21,908 nucleotides of DNA from Bacillota bacterium (GTDB lineage Bacteria; Bacillota; Clostridia; Tissierellales; Sedimentibacteraceae), in the NCBI GenBank assembly GCA_023416855.1, contig JAEZGU010000079.1, positions 1 through 21,908 on the forward strand, in the 5' to 3' direction. The notes beneath the pieces are model-generated. The model searched no databases. It was not told the origin of the DNA and saw only the letters and a list, made by a program, of their open reading frames with translations. This document shows positions 15,127 through 21,908 of this stretch, one piece after another (position 1 is the stretch's first letter; each line of letters begins with the position of its first letter). The position numbers and the translations under genes are program-made.

Positions 15127-16026
15127 CTACCTTTTTCGTTTTGCATATTTTTCTTTATTAGTATCTTTCAACTGTGAATCATTTGATTTTAATAGCTTTA
15201 TACCGTCTCTGTTCATTTCTATAACTTTACGTTTCATAAGACGACCTGCAGCCTTCTTAAATGAACTTTTGCTAAGTCCTAAAACTTTATTTATTGTTTC
15301 AGGGTCAGTATCATCATTTATAGCTAAAAATCCCTTGTTTTTTACTAATATACTTAATAACTTTTCTCCATCCTTGTCTATTTGTAGCTTTGGAGCATCC
15401 TTCAGGCTTAAATCAAGCTTGCCATCTTCCTTTATATGGCTTACTCTTACCTCAACTACATCACCAGGTCTTAAGGGTTTTAATATTTCACCCTCATGTA
15501 TTAAGCCTAAATATTTGCCATCAACAGCAACTGTAGCACCTAAGCCCCTTTTTAAACTAAAAACAGTACCTTTTACATTGTCATTTACTTTATATGGTGA
15601 ATCTGTTCTTAAAACGTTGAATAGATTCATAGTTGCACACAATCTCTCTGATTTGTCAATGTAAAGACCTACTAAGTATTCACCATTTACTTTAATTTCA
15701 CCAACTTGCTCCTTAAATGGTAAAAATAAGTCCTTTTCCAAGCCCCAATTCATAAAAGCACCAATTCTGGTAATTTGCACAACCTTTAAATATGCTATTT
15801 CACCAATTACTATCTTTGGTTTTTTAACTGTCGCAATAATTTTATCATTAGAATCTTTGTAAATAAATACGTTTATCTTATCTCCAATTTGAGTGTTTTC
15901 AGGTACTTGCTTTATTGGAAGCAAGACTCTGTCCTCTTTTTTTTCATTATCAGAACTTTGCAAATAAGCTCCAAAGTCTTTTATTTGGGCTACTGTCAGT
16001 TCTTGCATTTCTCCTAATTTTATCAT
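15127..16026 (-). CDS. cvfB: S1-domain RNA-binding protein, CvfB/YitL family
   Basis: A 299-residue protein with tandem S1-like OB folds followed by a winged-helix-like end. The first S1 regions span about residues 5-135 (DFGAYLQ, RIGAFMNWGLEKDLFLPF) and another about 150-215 (GTVFSLKRGLGATVAV, VRVSHIKEDGKLDLSL). The C-terminal KVLGLSKSSFKKAAGRLMKR fits the CvfB winged helix, and a short basic tail follows. S. aureus CvfB affects virulence gene expression and binds RNA; the molecular role elsewhere is unclear. It lies 63 nt after pgi behind a GAGGAG ribosome binding site. No strong terminator follows; the next operon's promoter starts within 7 nt of its stop. Confidence 0.9.
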   Translation of the reverse strand: MIKLGEMQELTVAQIKDFGAYLQSSDNEKKEDRVLLPIKQVPENTQIGDKINVFIYKDSNDKIIATVKKPKIVIGEIAYLKVVQITRIGAFMNWGLEKDLFLPFKEQVGEIKVNGEYLVGLYIDKSERLCATMNLFNVLRTDSPYKVNDNVKGTVFSLKRGLGATVAVDGKYLGLIHEGEILKPLRPGDVVEVRVSHIKEDGKLDLSLKDAPKLQIDKDGEKLLSILVKNKGFLAINDDTDPETINKVLGLSKSSFKKAAGRLMKRKVIEMNRDGIKLLKSNDSQLKDTNKEKYAKRKR

Positions 16027-16089
16027 ATGTTCGTTCTCCTCTTGAGCGCCTTTTACTCTTTTTGAGTTACGCCCCGCTATTTTATATAA

Positions 16090-17370
16090 TTACCTTTTTC
16101 CCAACAAGCTAAACATATTTTTTTTGTAATATTCAACTCCTGGTTGAGTAAATGGGTTAATATCGTTAGTATAACCACTAATAGCACATGACATCATAAA
16201 AAAATAATAAAGCTTGCCCAAGTAATATTCGTTCATTTCAGGAATGTTTATTACTAATCCGGGAACTTTTCCATCTTTGTGTGCTATAAATGTACCTTCA
16301 AATGCTTTTTGATTTATATAACTAAATGATCTGCCTGCTACGTAATTTAACTCGTCAAAATTGGACTCATCATAAGGAACAGTCATATCGTCTTTTCTGT
16401 TTTCTATATTTAATGTGGTTTCAAACATGATTTTTCGACCTTCTTGAACAAACTGACCCATTGAATGCAAATCGGTTGTGAAGTTTAATGAAGCCGGGAA
16501 AAGCCCTTTACCTTCTTTGCCTTCACTTTCACCATATAGTTGTTTCCACCACTCTGCAATGGAAATACATGATGGTTCATAATTTACTAATATTTCTACT
16601 TCCTTGCCTCTTCTGTTTAATATGTTTCTTGCAGCAGCATACTGACAGCATATATTTTCAGCAAAGCTCTTATTTTTATACTCTTCCATCCCTGACTTTA
16701 TACCTTTAATAAATTCATCAATATTAAGATTTGCAAAAGCCATAGGCAATAATCCAACAGGTGTTATAACAGAATATCTTCCTCCTATGTTGTTAGGTAT
16801 AACAAACGATTTATATCCTAACACATCAGAAATGGCTCTAAGGGCACCCCTTCTTTTATCTGTTACAACAAAAATATGATTTTTTGATTCATCCTTATAT
16901 TTTGATTCTACAATTTCCTTTAACACTCTAAAAGACAAAGCCGTTTCAAGTGTTGTGCCTGATTTGGAAATTACGATTAAGCATATTTCTTTATTGGTTA
17001 TTACTTCTATTAACTTTTTCAAATATGATCCACTTATATTTTGTCCTGCAAAATATAATGAAGGCTTTTCAATTTCATTATGAAAATCTCCTCTTATGGC
17101 TTCAATAGCAGCCTTTGACCCCAGGTATGAACCACCTACACCAAGTATGATAACTGCTTCGCATTTATCCTTTATGTATTCTGCTGACTTCTTTATTTCA
17201 TCATATTCACTGCTTATTTTATCAACATAATCAATCCAACCTGTCATATCATTACCTTGCTCATGTTTGCTAAATAACAATTCCTGAGCAGCAATGATTT
17301 CAGGCTTAATATATTCCATTTCTTGATTTGTTATAAAACTTCCTTCTAAATTAAGGTTTATATTTTTCAT
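16090..17370 (-). CDS. pgi: Glucose-6-phosphate isomerase
   Basis: A 426-residue isomerase interconverting glucose 6-phosphate and fructose 6-phosphate in glycolysis and gluconeogenesis. It belongs to the shorter Firmicutes form (about 450 residues in Bacillus). SIS-domain motifs are VGGSYLGSKAAIEAI and ISKSGTTLETALSF; the signature NNIGGRYSVITPVGLLP is clear, as are HSMGQFVQEGRKIMFETTL with the catalytic glutamate and PGVEYYKKNMFSLLGKR with the C-terminal lysine. It starts 33 nt after the PAS-phosphatase stop, behind GGAGGGG, and appears to be part of the murB-rapZ-yvcK transcript. Fructose 6-phosphate is the substrate for the amino-sugar branch that YvcK and RapZ proteins influence. Confidence 0.96.
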   Translation of the reverse strand: MKNINLNLEGSFITNQEMEYIKPEIIAAQELLFSKHEQGNDMTGWIDYVDKISSEYDEIKKSAEYIKDKCEAVIILGVGGSYLGSKAAIEAIRGDFHNEIEKPSLYFAGQNISGSYLKKLIEVITNKEICLIVISKSGTTLETALSFRVLKEIVESKYKDESKNHIFVVTDKRRGALRAISDVLGYKSFVIPNNIGGRYSVITPVGLLPMAFANLNIDEFIKGIKSGMEEYKNKSFAENICCQYAAARNILNRRGKEVEILVNYEPSCISIAEWWKQLYGESEGKEGKGLFPASLNFTTDLHSMGQFVQEGRKIMFETTLNIENRKDDMTVPYDESNFDELNYVAGRSFSYINQKAFEGTFIAHKDGKVPGLVINIPEMNEYYLGKLYYFFMMSCAISGYTNDINPFTQPGVEYYKKNMFSLLGKR

Positions 17371-17403
17371 AACCCCTCCAAATAAAACTATCTCCGTTGA
17401 CCA

Positions 17404-18486
17404 TTAAATTATTTCAGTCATTAATATTGCGTAATCATCTTTATGGTCTACACAATATTCGTTCAGTGAATTTTTCAAATTATTGAGAATATCACCTTTA
17501 TTTTTAATTATATCAATTAATCTGTTAATTCCGTATTGACCTTTTTCATCATGGCATGCTTCTGTTATACCGTCTGTATAAAGAAATAACTTGTCACCAA
17601 CCTCTAAGCTTGTTGATTTCTCCTCATATTTAACATTGTCAAATATGTTTGCTATAGGATATCCTTTTGACTGTAATAAATTAATATCACCACTATTCTT
17701 TAACAATATTGGTTCTGAATTATGTCCTGCATTTATATATTTGAATTCATGAGTAGTCTTATTGTAAATACCTAAAAATACAGAAAAATATCTATCATAA
17801 TCCAAATTTAATGAAAGAAATGTTTTGTGAAGTTCTTTCATAATTTTATTTAGCTCTATGTTTCCTTTTGCAATAGTTCTTAATGATTGCCTTACAAAGA
17901 CTGTCAATAGCGATGCAGTAACTCCATGTCCCACCACATCACAAATATAAACTCCTGTATTTTCATCATCTATTTTAAAAACGTCAAAAAAATCCCCACT
18001 TAGTTGTTCTGAGGATTCATATAGATAATCAATCTTCAAGCCATTGTACATGCCCTTAGGCGGAAGCATCCTAATCTGCATGTTCCTGGCAAAATTTATG
18101 TCATCACTCATTTTTTTATTTTTTTCTCTTATGCTTTGTGTCAATTCCTTTTCTTTGGTTATATCTCTAAAAACTTCAACAGAACAAACTATTTCATTTG
18201 ATATATCCTTTAAAGGTGATGATATAACCATGTATGTTTTATCATTAATTGTTGCTTCTTTTTGCATTATTGATCCATCATTGATTGTTGTTTTTGATAT
18301 ACAACTTTCACATTTCTTTCCTGTACAGAATATATCATGGCACAATCTACCTGTTATATCTCCCAAATCCTCTTTCATTCTTTTATTAGCATAAAGAACT
18401 ACATTGTTTTTATTAACTACTCTAACCCAATCAATCATTCCGTCAACTATTTTTAACTGTGATTCATCAATTTTCGGTTTGTTCAT
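17404..18486 (-). CDS. PAS-domain SpoIIE/RsbU-type PP2C phosphatase
   Basis: A 360-residue cytoplasmic signalling protein. Residues about 10-110 form a PAS domain, 110-140 a charged coiled-coil-like linker (FRDITKEKELTQSIREKN), and 150-358 a SpoIIE-type serine phosphatase. The metal-binding acids are present: SGDFFDVF (Asp165, Asp168), ICDVVGHG (Asp183), LFLYTDGITEA and the final DDYAIL, so it should be active. The PAS domain carries a cysteine/histidine cluster, CHDIFCTGKKCESC (Cys49, His50, Cys54, Cys59, Cys62), which could bind metal, an Fe-S cluster or heme. Related phosphatases dephosphorylate anti-sigma-factor antagonists, but no such partner gene is nearby. Its ribosome binding site overlaps the end of yvcK, occupying the place where whiA is usual. 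Confidence 0.9.
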   Translation of the reverse strand: MNKPKIDESQLKIVDGMIDWVRVVNKNNVVLYANKRMKEDLGDITGRLCHDIFCTGKKCESCISKTTINDGSIMQKEATINDKTYMVISSPLKDISNEIVCSVEVFRDITKEKELTQSIREKNKKMSDDINFARNMQIRMLPPKGMYNGLKIDYLYESSEQLSGDFFDVFKIDDENTGVYICDVVGHGVTASLLTVFVRQSLRTIAKGNIELNKIMKELHKTFLSLNLDYDRYFSVFLGIYNKTTHEFKYINAGHNSEPILLKNSGDINLLQSKGYPIANIFDNVKYEEKSTSLEVGDKLFLYTDGITEACHDEKGQYGINRLIDIIKNKGDILNNLKNSLNEYCVDHKDDYAILMTEII

Positions 18487-18490
18487 AAGA

Positions 18491-19471
18491 TCACTTCCTT
18501 AGTTGATTATTTTTTTCATTAATGTAATTTAGCAATAGTTGTCCTATTTTTCCTGAATTATGTCTAATATAGTTTTTTCTAATTTCAATAAAATTGCTGC
18601 TTATAACCTTAATGTTCATTTCTTCAAGGGTATTAATTTGATCTTTATCAATAATAACCTGAGAAGCTCCCTTATATTTATAATTTTCAATTTGTTCTTC
18701 TGGTATAAGCTCATCATTTGCAATAACATAATCTATGATATGCCTATTACTATGCTTAATTATTGCATTTACATGATCAAGTACATTATAATTATCTGTT
18801 TCACCAGGTTGCGTCATTAAATTACAAACGTAAAATACTGTTGCCTTTGAGTTAGTTATCATATCAGGTATGCTTTTAACCAACAGATTAGGCATAACAC
18901 TGGTATACAAGCTTCCAGGTCCTATTATAATAATATCAGCTTCTTTAATATCTTTTATCGTCTCTTCTAATGGCATACAAATATCCGGAACTAAGGAAAC
19001 TCTGTCTATTTTGCTATTTGATTTAGTAGCAAACTCAGGTATATCCTTTTCTCCAACTATACAATCACCGTTGTTTAAATAAGCCTTTAGCTGTGTATCC
19101 TGCAATGTCATCGGTAATACTTTACCTGACAATCTGAAAATACTGCCTATTTCCTTTAAGGCATGCTCATAATCACCAAATATTTCATACATTGCTGCTA
19201 TAAATAAATTTCCGAAGCTTTGTCCATTTAAATAACCATCTTTAAATCTATGTTGCAATAACTTAATCATTGCAGGCTCTATATCAGCTAAGGCTATGAT
19301 GCAGTTTCTCATATCGCCTGGAGGTAGCATTCCAAGGTCTTCCCTTAATACTCCGGATCCACCGCCATTGTCTGCTACAGTAACTACCGCTGATATATCC
19401 TTTGTATAATGTTTAAGTCCCCTCAGAAGTATGGATAAACCTGTACCCCCACCAAAAACAACTACTTTCAT
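18491..19471 (-). CDS. yvcK: Gluconeogenesis factor YvcK/GlmR (CofD-like)
   Basis: A 326-residue CofD-fold protein with the N-terminal VVFGGGTGLSILLRGLK, ADNGGGSGVLREDLGMLPPGD, LNGQSFGNLFIAAM and IGPGSLYTSVMPNL. Complete and typical in length. In B. subtilis the protein (also called GlmR) binds UDP-GlcNAc, stimulates amino-sugar synthesis through GlmS, and is needed for growth and cell shape on gluconeogenic carbon sources. It starts 3 nt after rapZ; the AGAGGTAG ribosome binding site includes the rapZ stop codon, so the two are translationally coupled. The pairing rapZ-yvcK is conserved in Firmicutes, but here the usual third partner whiA is missing downstream. Confidence 0.95.
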   Translation of the reverse strand: MKVVVFGGGTGLSILLRGLKHYTKDISAVVTVADNGGGSGVLREDLGMLPPGDMRNCIIALADIEPAMIKLLQHRFKDGYLNGQSFGNLFIAAMYEIFGDYEHALKEIGSIFRLSGKVLPMTLQDTQLKAYLNNGDCIVGEKDIPEFATKSNSKIDRVSLVPDICMPLEETIKDIKEADIIIIGPGSLYTSVMPNLLVKSIPDMITNSKATVFYVCNLMTQPGETDNYNVLDHVNAIIKHSNRHIIDYVIANDELIPEEQIENYKYKGASQVIIDKDQINTLEEMNIKVISSNFIEIRKNYIRHNSGKIGQLLLNYINEKNNQLRK

Positions 19472-19474
19472 AAT

Positions 19475-20338
19475 CTACCTCTTTTGCTTGTTTACATCTC
19501 TGTGATTTACGATAATTCTATAGTTTTGTTCATTTAAGATTGAAGCAATTCGATTTGCAATAGTTACAGATCGATGTTTGCCTCCTGTACACCCTATGGA
19601 TATAACAAGATTAGTTTTACCTTCTATTATATAGTGAGGTAGCAAAAATAACAGCATATCAACAAGCTTATCAATAAAAACTGTTGTTGAATCAAAACTC
19701 ATAACATAATCTTGTACATTTTTGTCATTACCTGTATAATCCTTTAATGTGTCAATATAAAAAGGATTAGGTAAAAATCTTACATCGAAAACTAAATCTG
19801 AATCCTGAGGTATTCCATATTTATATCCAAAAGACATTAATGTAATGTTTAAATTGTATAAAATGTTACCCTGTACGAAAATATTATGAAGTTCTTCCTT
19901 TAATTGTCCAAGCTTCATATTTGTAGTATCTATAATATAGTCTGAATGCTTTTTAACTTCTTCTAATTTTAATCTTTCTTCATGAATTCCATCTATTATT
20001 GTACCTGTGGTACTTAAAGGATGAGGTCTTCTTTGTTCCTTGTAACGTTTAACAAGCTCATCGTCAGAAGCATCAAGATAAAGTATCCTATGTTTAATGC
20101 CTTTGTTTTTTAAAATTTCTAAGCTGTTGAACAAGTCCTTAAAAAAGATACCACTTCTTATATCAGCAACTACCGCGACCTTGTTAACTTCCTTGGAGGA
20201 GCTTATGCAAAGTTCCGCAAAATTAGGCAAAAGTGCAGGAGGCATGTTATCCATACAATAATAATTTATATCTTCTAATATTTTGATTGCCTGGCTTTTT
20301 CCGGCACCTGACATTCCGGTAATAATTACAAACTCCAT
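19475..20338 (-). CDS. rapZ: RNase adapter/nucleotide-binding protein RapZ (YvcJ)
   Basis: A 287-residue P-loop protein. The N-terminal kinase-like domain has Walker A TGMSGAGKSQA and a Walker B-like VAVVADIRSG, followed by ILYLDASDDELVKRYKEQRR. The C-terminal half carries FVRPNP-type FDVRFLPNPFY and ISIGCTGGKHRSVTIA. E. coli RapZ directs RNase E to the GlmZ small RNA and senses glucosamine 6-phosphate through its C-terminal domain. The Firmicutes YvcJ hydrolyses nucleotide, and its pathway is less clear. It is complete, 14 nt after the PHP gene, and couples to yvcK. The neighbourhood supports a role in cell-wall precursor homeostasis. Confidence 0.95.
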   Translation of the reverse strand: MEFVIITGMSGAGKSQAIKILEDINYYCMDNMPPALLPNFAELCISSSKEVNKVAVVADIRSGIFFKDLFNSLEILKNKGIKHRILYLDASDDELVKRYKEQRRPHPLSTTGTIIDGIHEERLKLEEVKKHSDYIIDTTNMKLGQLKEELHNIFVQGNILYNLNITLMSFGYKYGIPQDSDLVFDVRFLPNPFYIDTLKDYTGNDKNVQDYVMSFDSTTVFIDKLVDMLLFLLPHYIIEGKTNLVISIGCTGGKHRSVTIANRIASILNEQNYRIIVNHRDVNKQKR

Positions 20339-20352
20339 ATGCTCATCCCTTT

Positions 20353-21069
20353 CTATTCTAAATTTATAATTCGCTTCAAATCCAATTTCGCTTCTATAGC
20401 AGCCTTTAGACTATTTTCAAAACTGCCTATTTTATCTTTTATGTGAGAGTCACTGTTTATAACAAACTTAACATTATATTTTGAAGCTATTTTTATTTCC
20501 TCAACGTTTAAATGTCCATGACTGTTGTTTATTTCTAAAATTGTGTCAGTTTCTTCGGCCGCTTTAGCAACAATATCTATATTGCAAGGGATTTTATCTC
20601 CCGGATGTGTTAAAATATTGATATTATATTTCTTCATTGCATTTGCTAATGCCATAGCGTTTTTGACAGCCATTTTTGTACTAAATTTATTTTTAATCGT
20701 GAAATTAAACGCATCTTTTGGAGAAGTAAATAATACACCCATATGGTAGCCACACAAAATAATATCACAATGTTTTTTAACAACATCTGAAATATCTGTA
20801 GTTCCCTCATAATCCAAAATATTTGCTTCCACACCATATAATATTTTAATTTGTGGAAATTTCTCACGCATTTTAATTACTATCTCTTTTGCTTCCGGGA
20901 TTAATTTTTCATCTATTCCATACAAATAATGCTTAGGACCATGATCAGTTATAGCAATTTCCTTAAGGTTAAGTTCAACTGCTCTTTCCACAATTTCTTC
21001 AATGCTTGATTTTCCGTGGTTACGTCTTGAATATGTTGAATGTATATGATAATCTGATACTGTTCGCAT
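20353..21069 (-). CDS. PHP-domain phosphoesterase (YcdX-like)
   Basis: A 238-residue single PHP domain, a metal-dependent phosphoesterase barrel. All expected ligand motifs are visible in order: SDYHIHSTYS, AITDHGPKH, YGVEANIL, LCGYHMG, ILTHPGD, ILEINNSHG and VINSDSHI. That set matches a trinuclear metal site, so it should be catalytically competent. It has no polymerase or histidinol-phosphate context; the substrate is unknown. It sits between murB and rapZ, an order common in Clostridia, with 17 nt to murB and an AAAGGGG ribosome binding site. The context suggests a phosphorylated metabolite of the envelope or amino-sugar branch, but that is only inference. Confidence 0.9.
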   Translation of the reverse strand: MRTVSDYHIHSTYSRRNHGKSSIEEIVERAVELNLKEIAITDHGPKHYLYGIDEKLIPEAKEIVIKMREKFPQIKILYGVEANILDYEGTTDISDVVKKHCDIILCGYHMGVLFTSPKDAFNFTIKNKFSTKMAVKNAMALANAMKKYNINILTHPGDKIPCNIDIVAKAAEETDTILEINNSHGHLNVEEIKIASKYNVKFVINSDSHIKDKIGSFENSLKAAIEAKLDLKRIINLE

Positions 21070-21086
21070 AGTACCCCTTTCGTATA

Positions 21087-21908
21087 TTATAACTTTGTTC
21101 CAAGAATTTTTATTTCAGGTTCTAATTTTATTCCAAATTTATCATTTACTGTGCTTACAACAATTCGCATCAGTTCAAGCACATCATCACATGTTGCATT
21201 GTCAATATTAACAATAAAACCACAATGTTTATCAGAAACCATCGCCCCTTTATGAATTAAACCTTTTAAACCCGCATCTTCAATAAGTTTAGAAGCATAA
21301 CCATTTGTAGGTCTTTTAAATGTGCTTCCTGCGCTTGGTAAATTAAGAGGTTGCTTAGATATTCTTCTTTCGTTTAGGTCCTTTATTATCGCATATATTT
21401 CATCCTTATCTTTAGATGTTAGCTCTAAAGTAGCTTCAAGAACAATATATTCAGAATCGCTAATCTTCGTATGTCTATATGAAAATTCCATTTCTTCATT
21501 TGAAAAATTATGTAAATTGCCATCTAAATCCATGCACTTAACATTTTTTATTACCTGCTTCATCTCACCGCCATAAGCGCCTGCATTCATATAGACAGCA
21601 CCACCTAAATATCCGGGTATACCGCTGGCAAATTCAAACCCTCCAAGCCCTTCTTTTGCCAAATATTTTGCAAGTACTGATAGTAACACCACTGCTCCCG
21701 CTGTCACAGTATTGTCTTGTCGGTGAAAATAATTAAATTTTTCTCCAATTTTTACTACTATACCTTCATATCCACAATCTGAAACAAGCAAATTTGTTCC
21801 ATTCCCTAAAATAAAGCAGTCAATCTGATACTCTTTAATTATGCTTAAAACTGTTTTTAAATCTTCTGTATCTTCAGGTTCTACAAAAATTGCTGCAGGA
21901 CCTCCTAT
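21087..21908 (-). CDS. murB: UDP-N-acetylenolpyruvoylglucosamine reductase (5' end outside window)
   Basis: The last 273 codons of MurB, which reduces UDP-GlcNAc-enolpyruvate to UDP-MurNAc with NADPH and FAD in peptidoglycan synthesis. The reading frame is open to the right edge, where it reads IGGPAAIFVEPEDTEDL and ILGNGTNLLVSD, the FAD-binding part. Further on come GIPGYLGGAVYMNAGAYGGE, then PSAGSTFKRPTNGYASKLI with the catalytic serine, and LEPEIKILG with the catalytic glutamate near the end. About 25-30 N-terminal residues and the promoter are missing. The layout fits the short type II form. It is the first visible gene of the envelope-precursor operon. Confidence 0.95.
   Translation of the reverse strand: MGGPAAIFVEPEDTEDLKTVLSIIKEYQIDCFILGNGTNLLVSDCGYEGIVVKIGEKFNYFHRQDNTVTAGAVVLLSVLAKYLAKEGLGGFEFASGIPGYLGGAVYMNAGAYGGEMKQVIKNVKCMDLDGNLHNFSNEEMEFSYRHTKISDSEYIVLEATLELTSKDKDEIYAIIKDLNERRISKQPLNLPSAGSTFKRPTNGYASKLIEDAGLKGLIHKGAMVSDKHCGFIVNIDNATCDDVLELMRIVVSTVNDKFGIKLEPEIKILGTKL

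Noticed and set aside
16027..16089. ACTC-AAAAA-GAGT inverted repeat between pgi and cvfB as a terminator
   Set aside because: Only a 4-bp stem with no U-run; too weak to call. No convincing promoter was found in this 63-nt gap either.
20646..20867. 73-codon minus-strand ORF within the PHP gene
   Set aside because: It is a different frame of the same strand inside a well-conserved PHP domain, without a start signal or recognisable product.

Overview
The window comes from a low-GC (roughly one third G+C by eye) Gram-positive bacterium, most likely a member of Clostridia or Tissierellia. The reasons are the strong AGGAGG-type ribosome binding sites, A+T-rich sigma-A promoters, the murB-PHP-rapZ-yvcK gene order, LytR-CpsA-Psr proteins, a BMP-type nucleoside transporter and CvfB. 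I cannot fix the genus. Every gene lies on the minus strand except one small cold-shock gene. I see no rRNA, tRNA or CRISPR array, and no transposase gene. One short MITE-like element is present.

Read in the direction of transcription (right to left), the first block (about 21908-15127) is a cell-envelope and central-carbon control locus: murB (5' end outside the window), a PHP-family phosphoesterase, rapZ, yvcK/glmR, a PAS + SpoIIE-type PP2C phosphatase, pgi and cvfB. Spacing from murB to pgi is 3-33 nt, so these six are probably one transcript. cvfB follows after a 63-nt gap. The gene usually found directly after yvcK in Firmicutes, whiA, is not there; the phosphatase occupies its place.

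The second block (15120-6213) is an eight-gene nucleoside uptake and salvage operon. It starts at a near-consensus promoter (TTGACA-17-TACTAT) just past the cvfB stop. The order is deoD, an ADP-ribosylglycohydrolase-family protein, a BMP substrate-binding lipoprotein, a nucleoside ABC ATPase, two permeases, a nucleoside hydrolase and ribokinase. It ends at a strong bidirectional terminator. Nucleosides would be imported, split by phosphorolysis or hydrolysis, and the free ribose phosphorylated. The ADP-ribosylglycohydrolase-like enzyme is the unexpected member and the best candidate for an undescribed activity.

The third block is cspA on the plus strand (5943-6143), convergent with ribokinase and divergent from two tandem LytR-CpsA-Psr paralogues (5626-3632). 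Its 316-bp upstream gap holds promoters for both directions.

The fourth block (3529-1) encodes an LD-carboxypeptidase, alanine racemase, an M20D amidohydrolase and the start of a DppA-type D-aminopeptidase. This looks like a murein-peptide or D-amino-acid salvage unit. It is separated from the LCP genes by a 71-bp inverted-repeat element flanked by TAA, probably a MITE.

Most of the window is ordinary housekeeping and salvage gene content. I found no clear previously undescribed multi-gene system; the ADP-ribosylglycohydrolase in the nucleoside operon comes closest.
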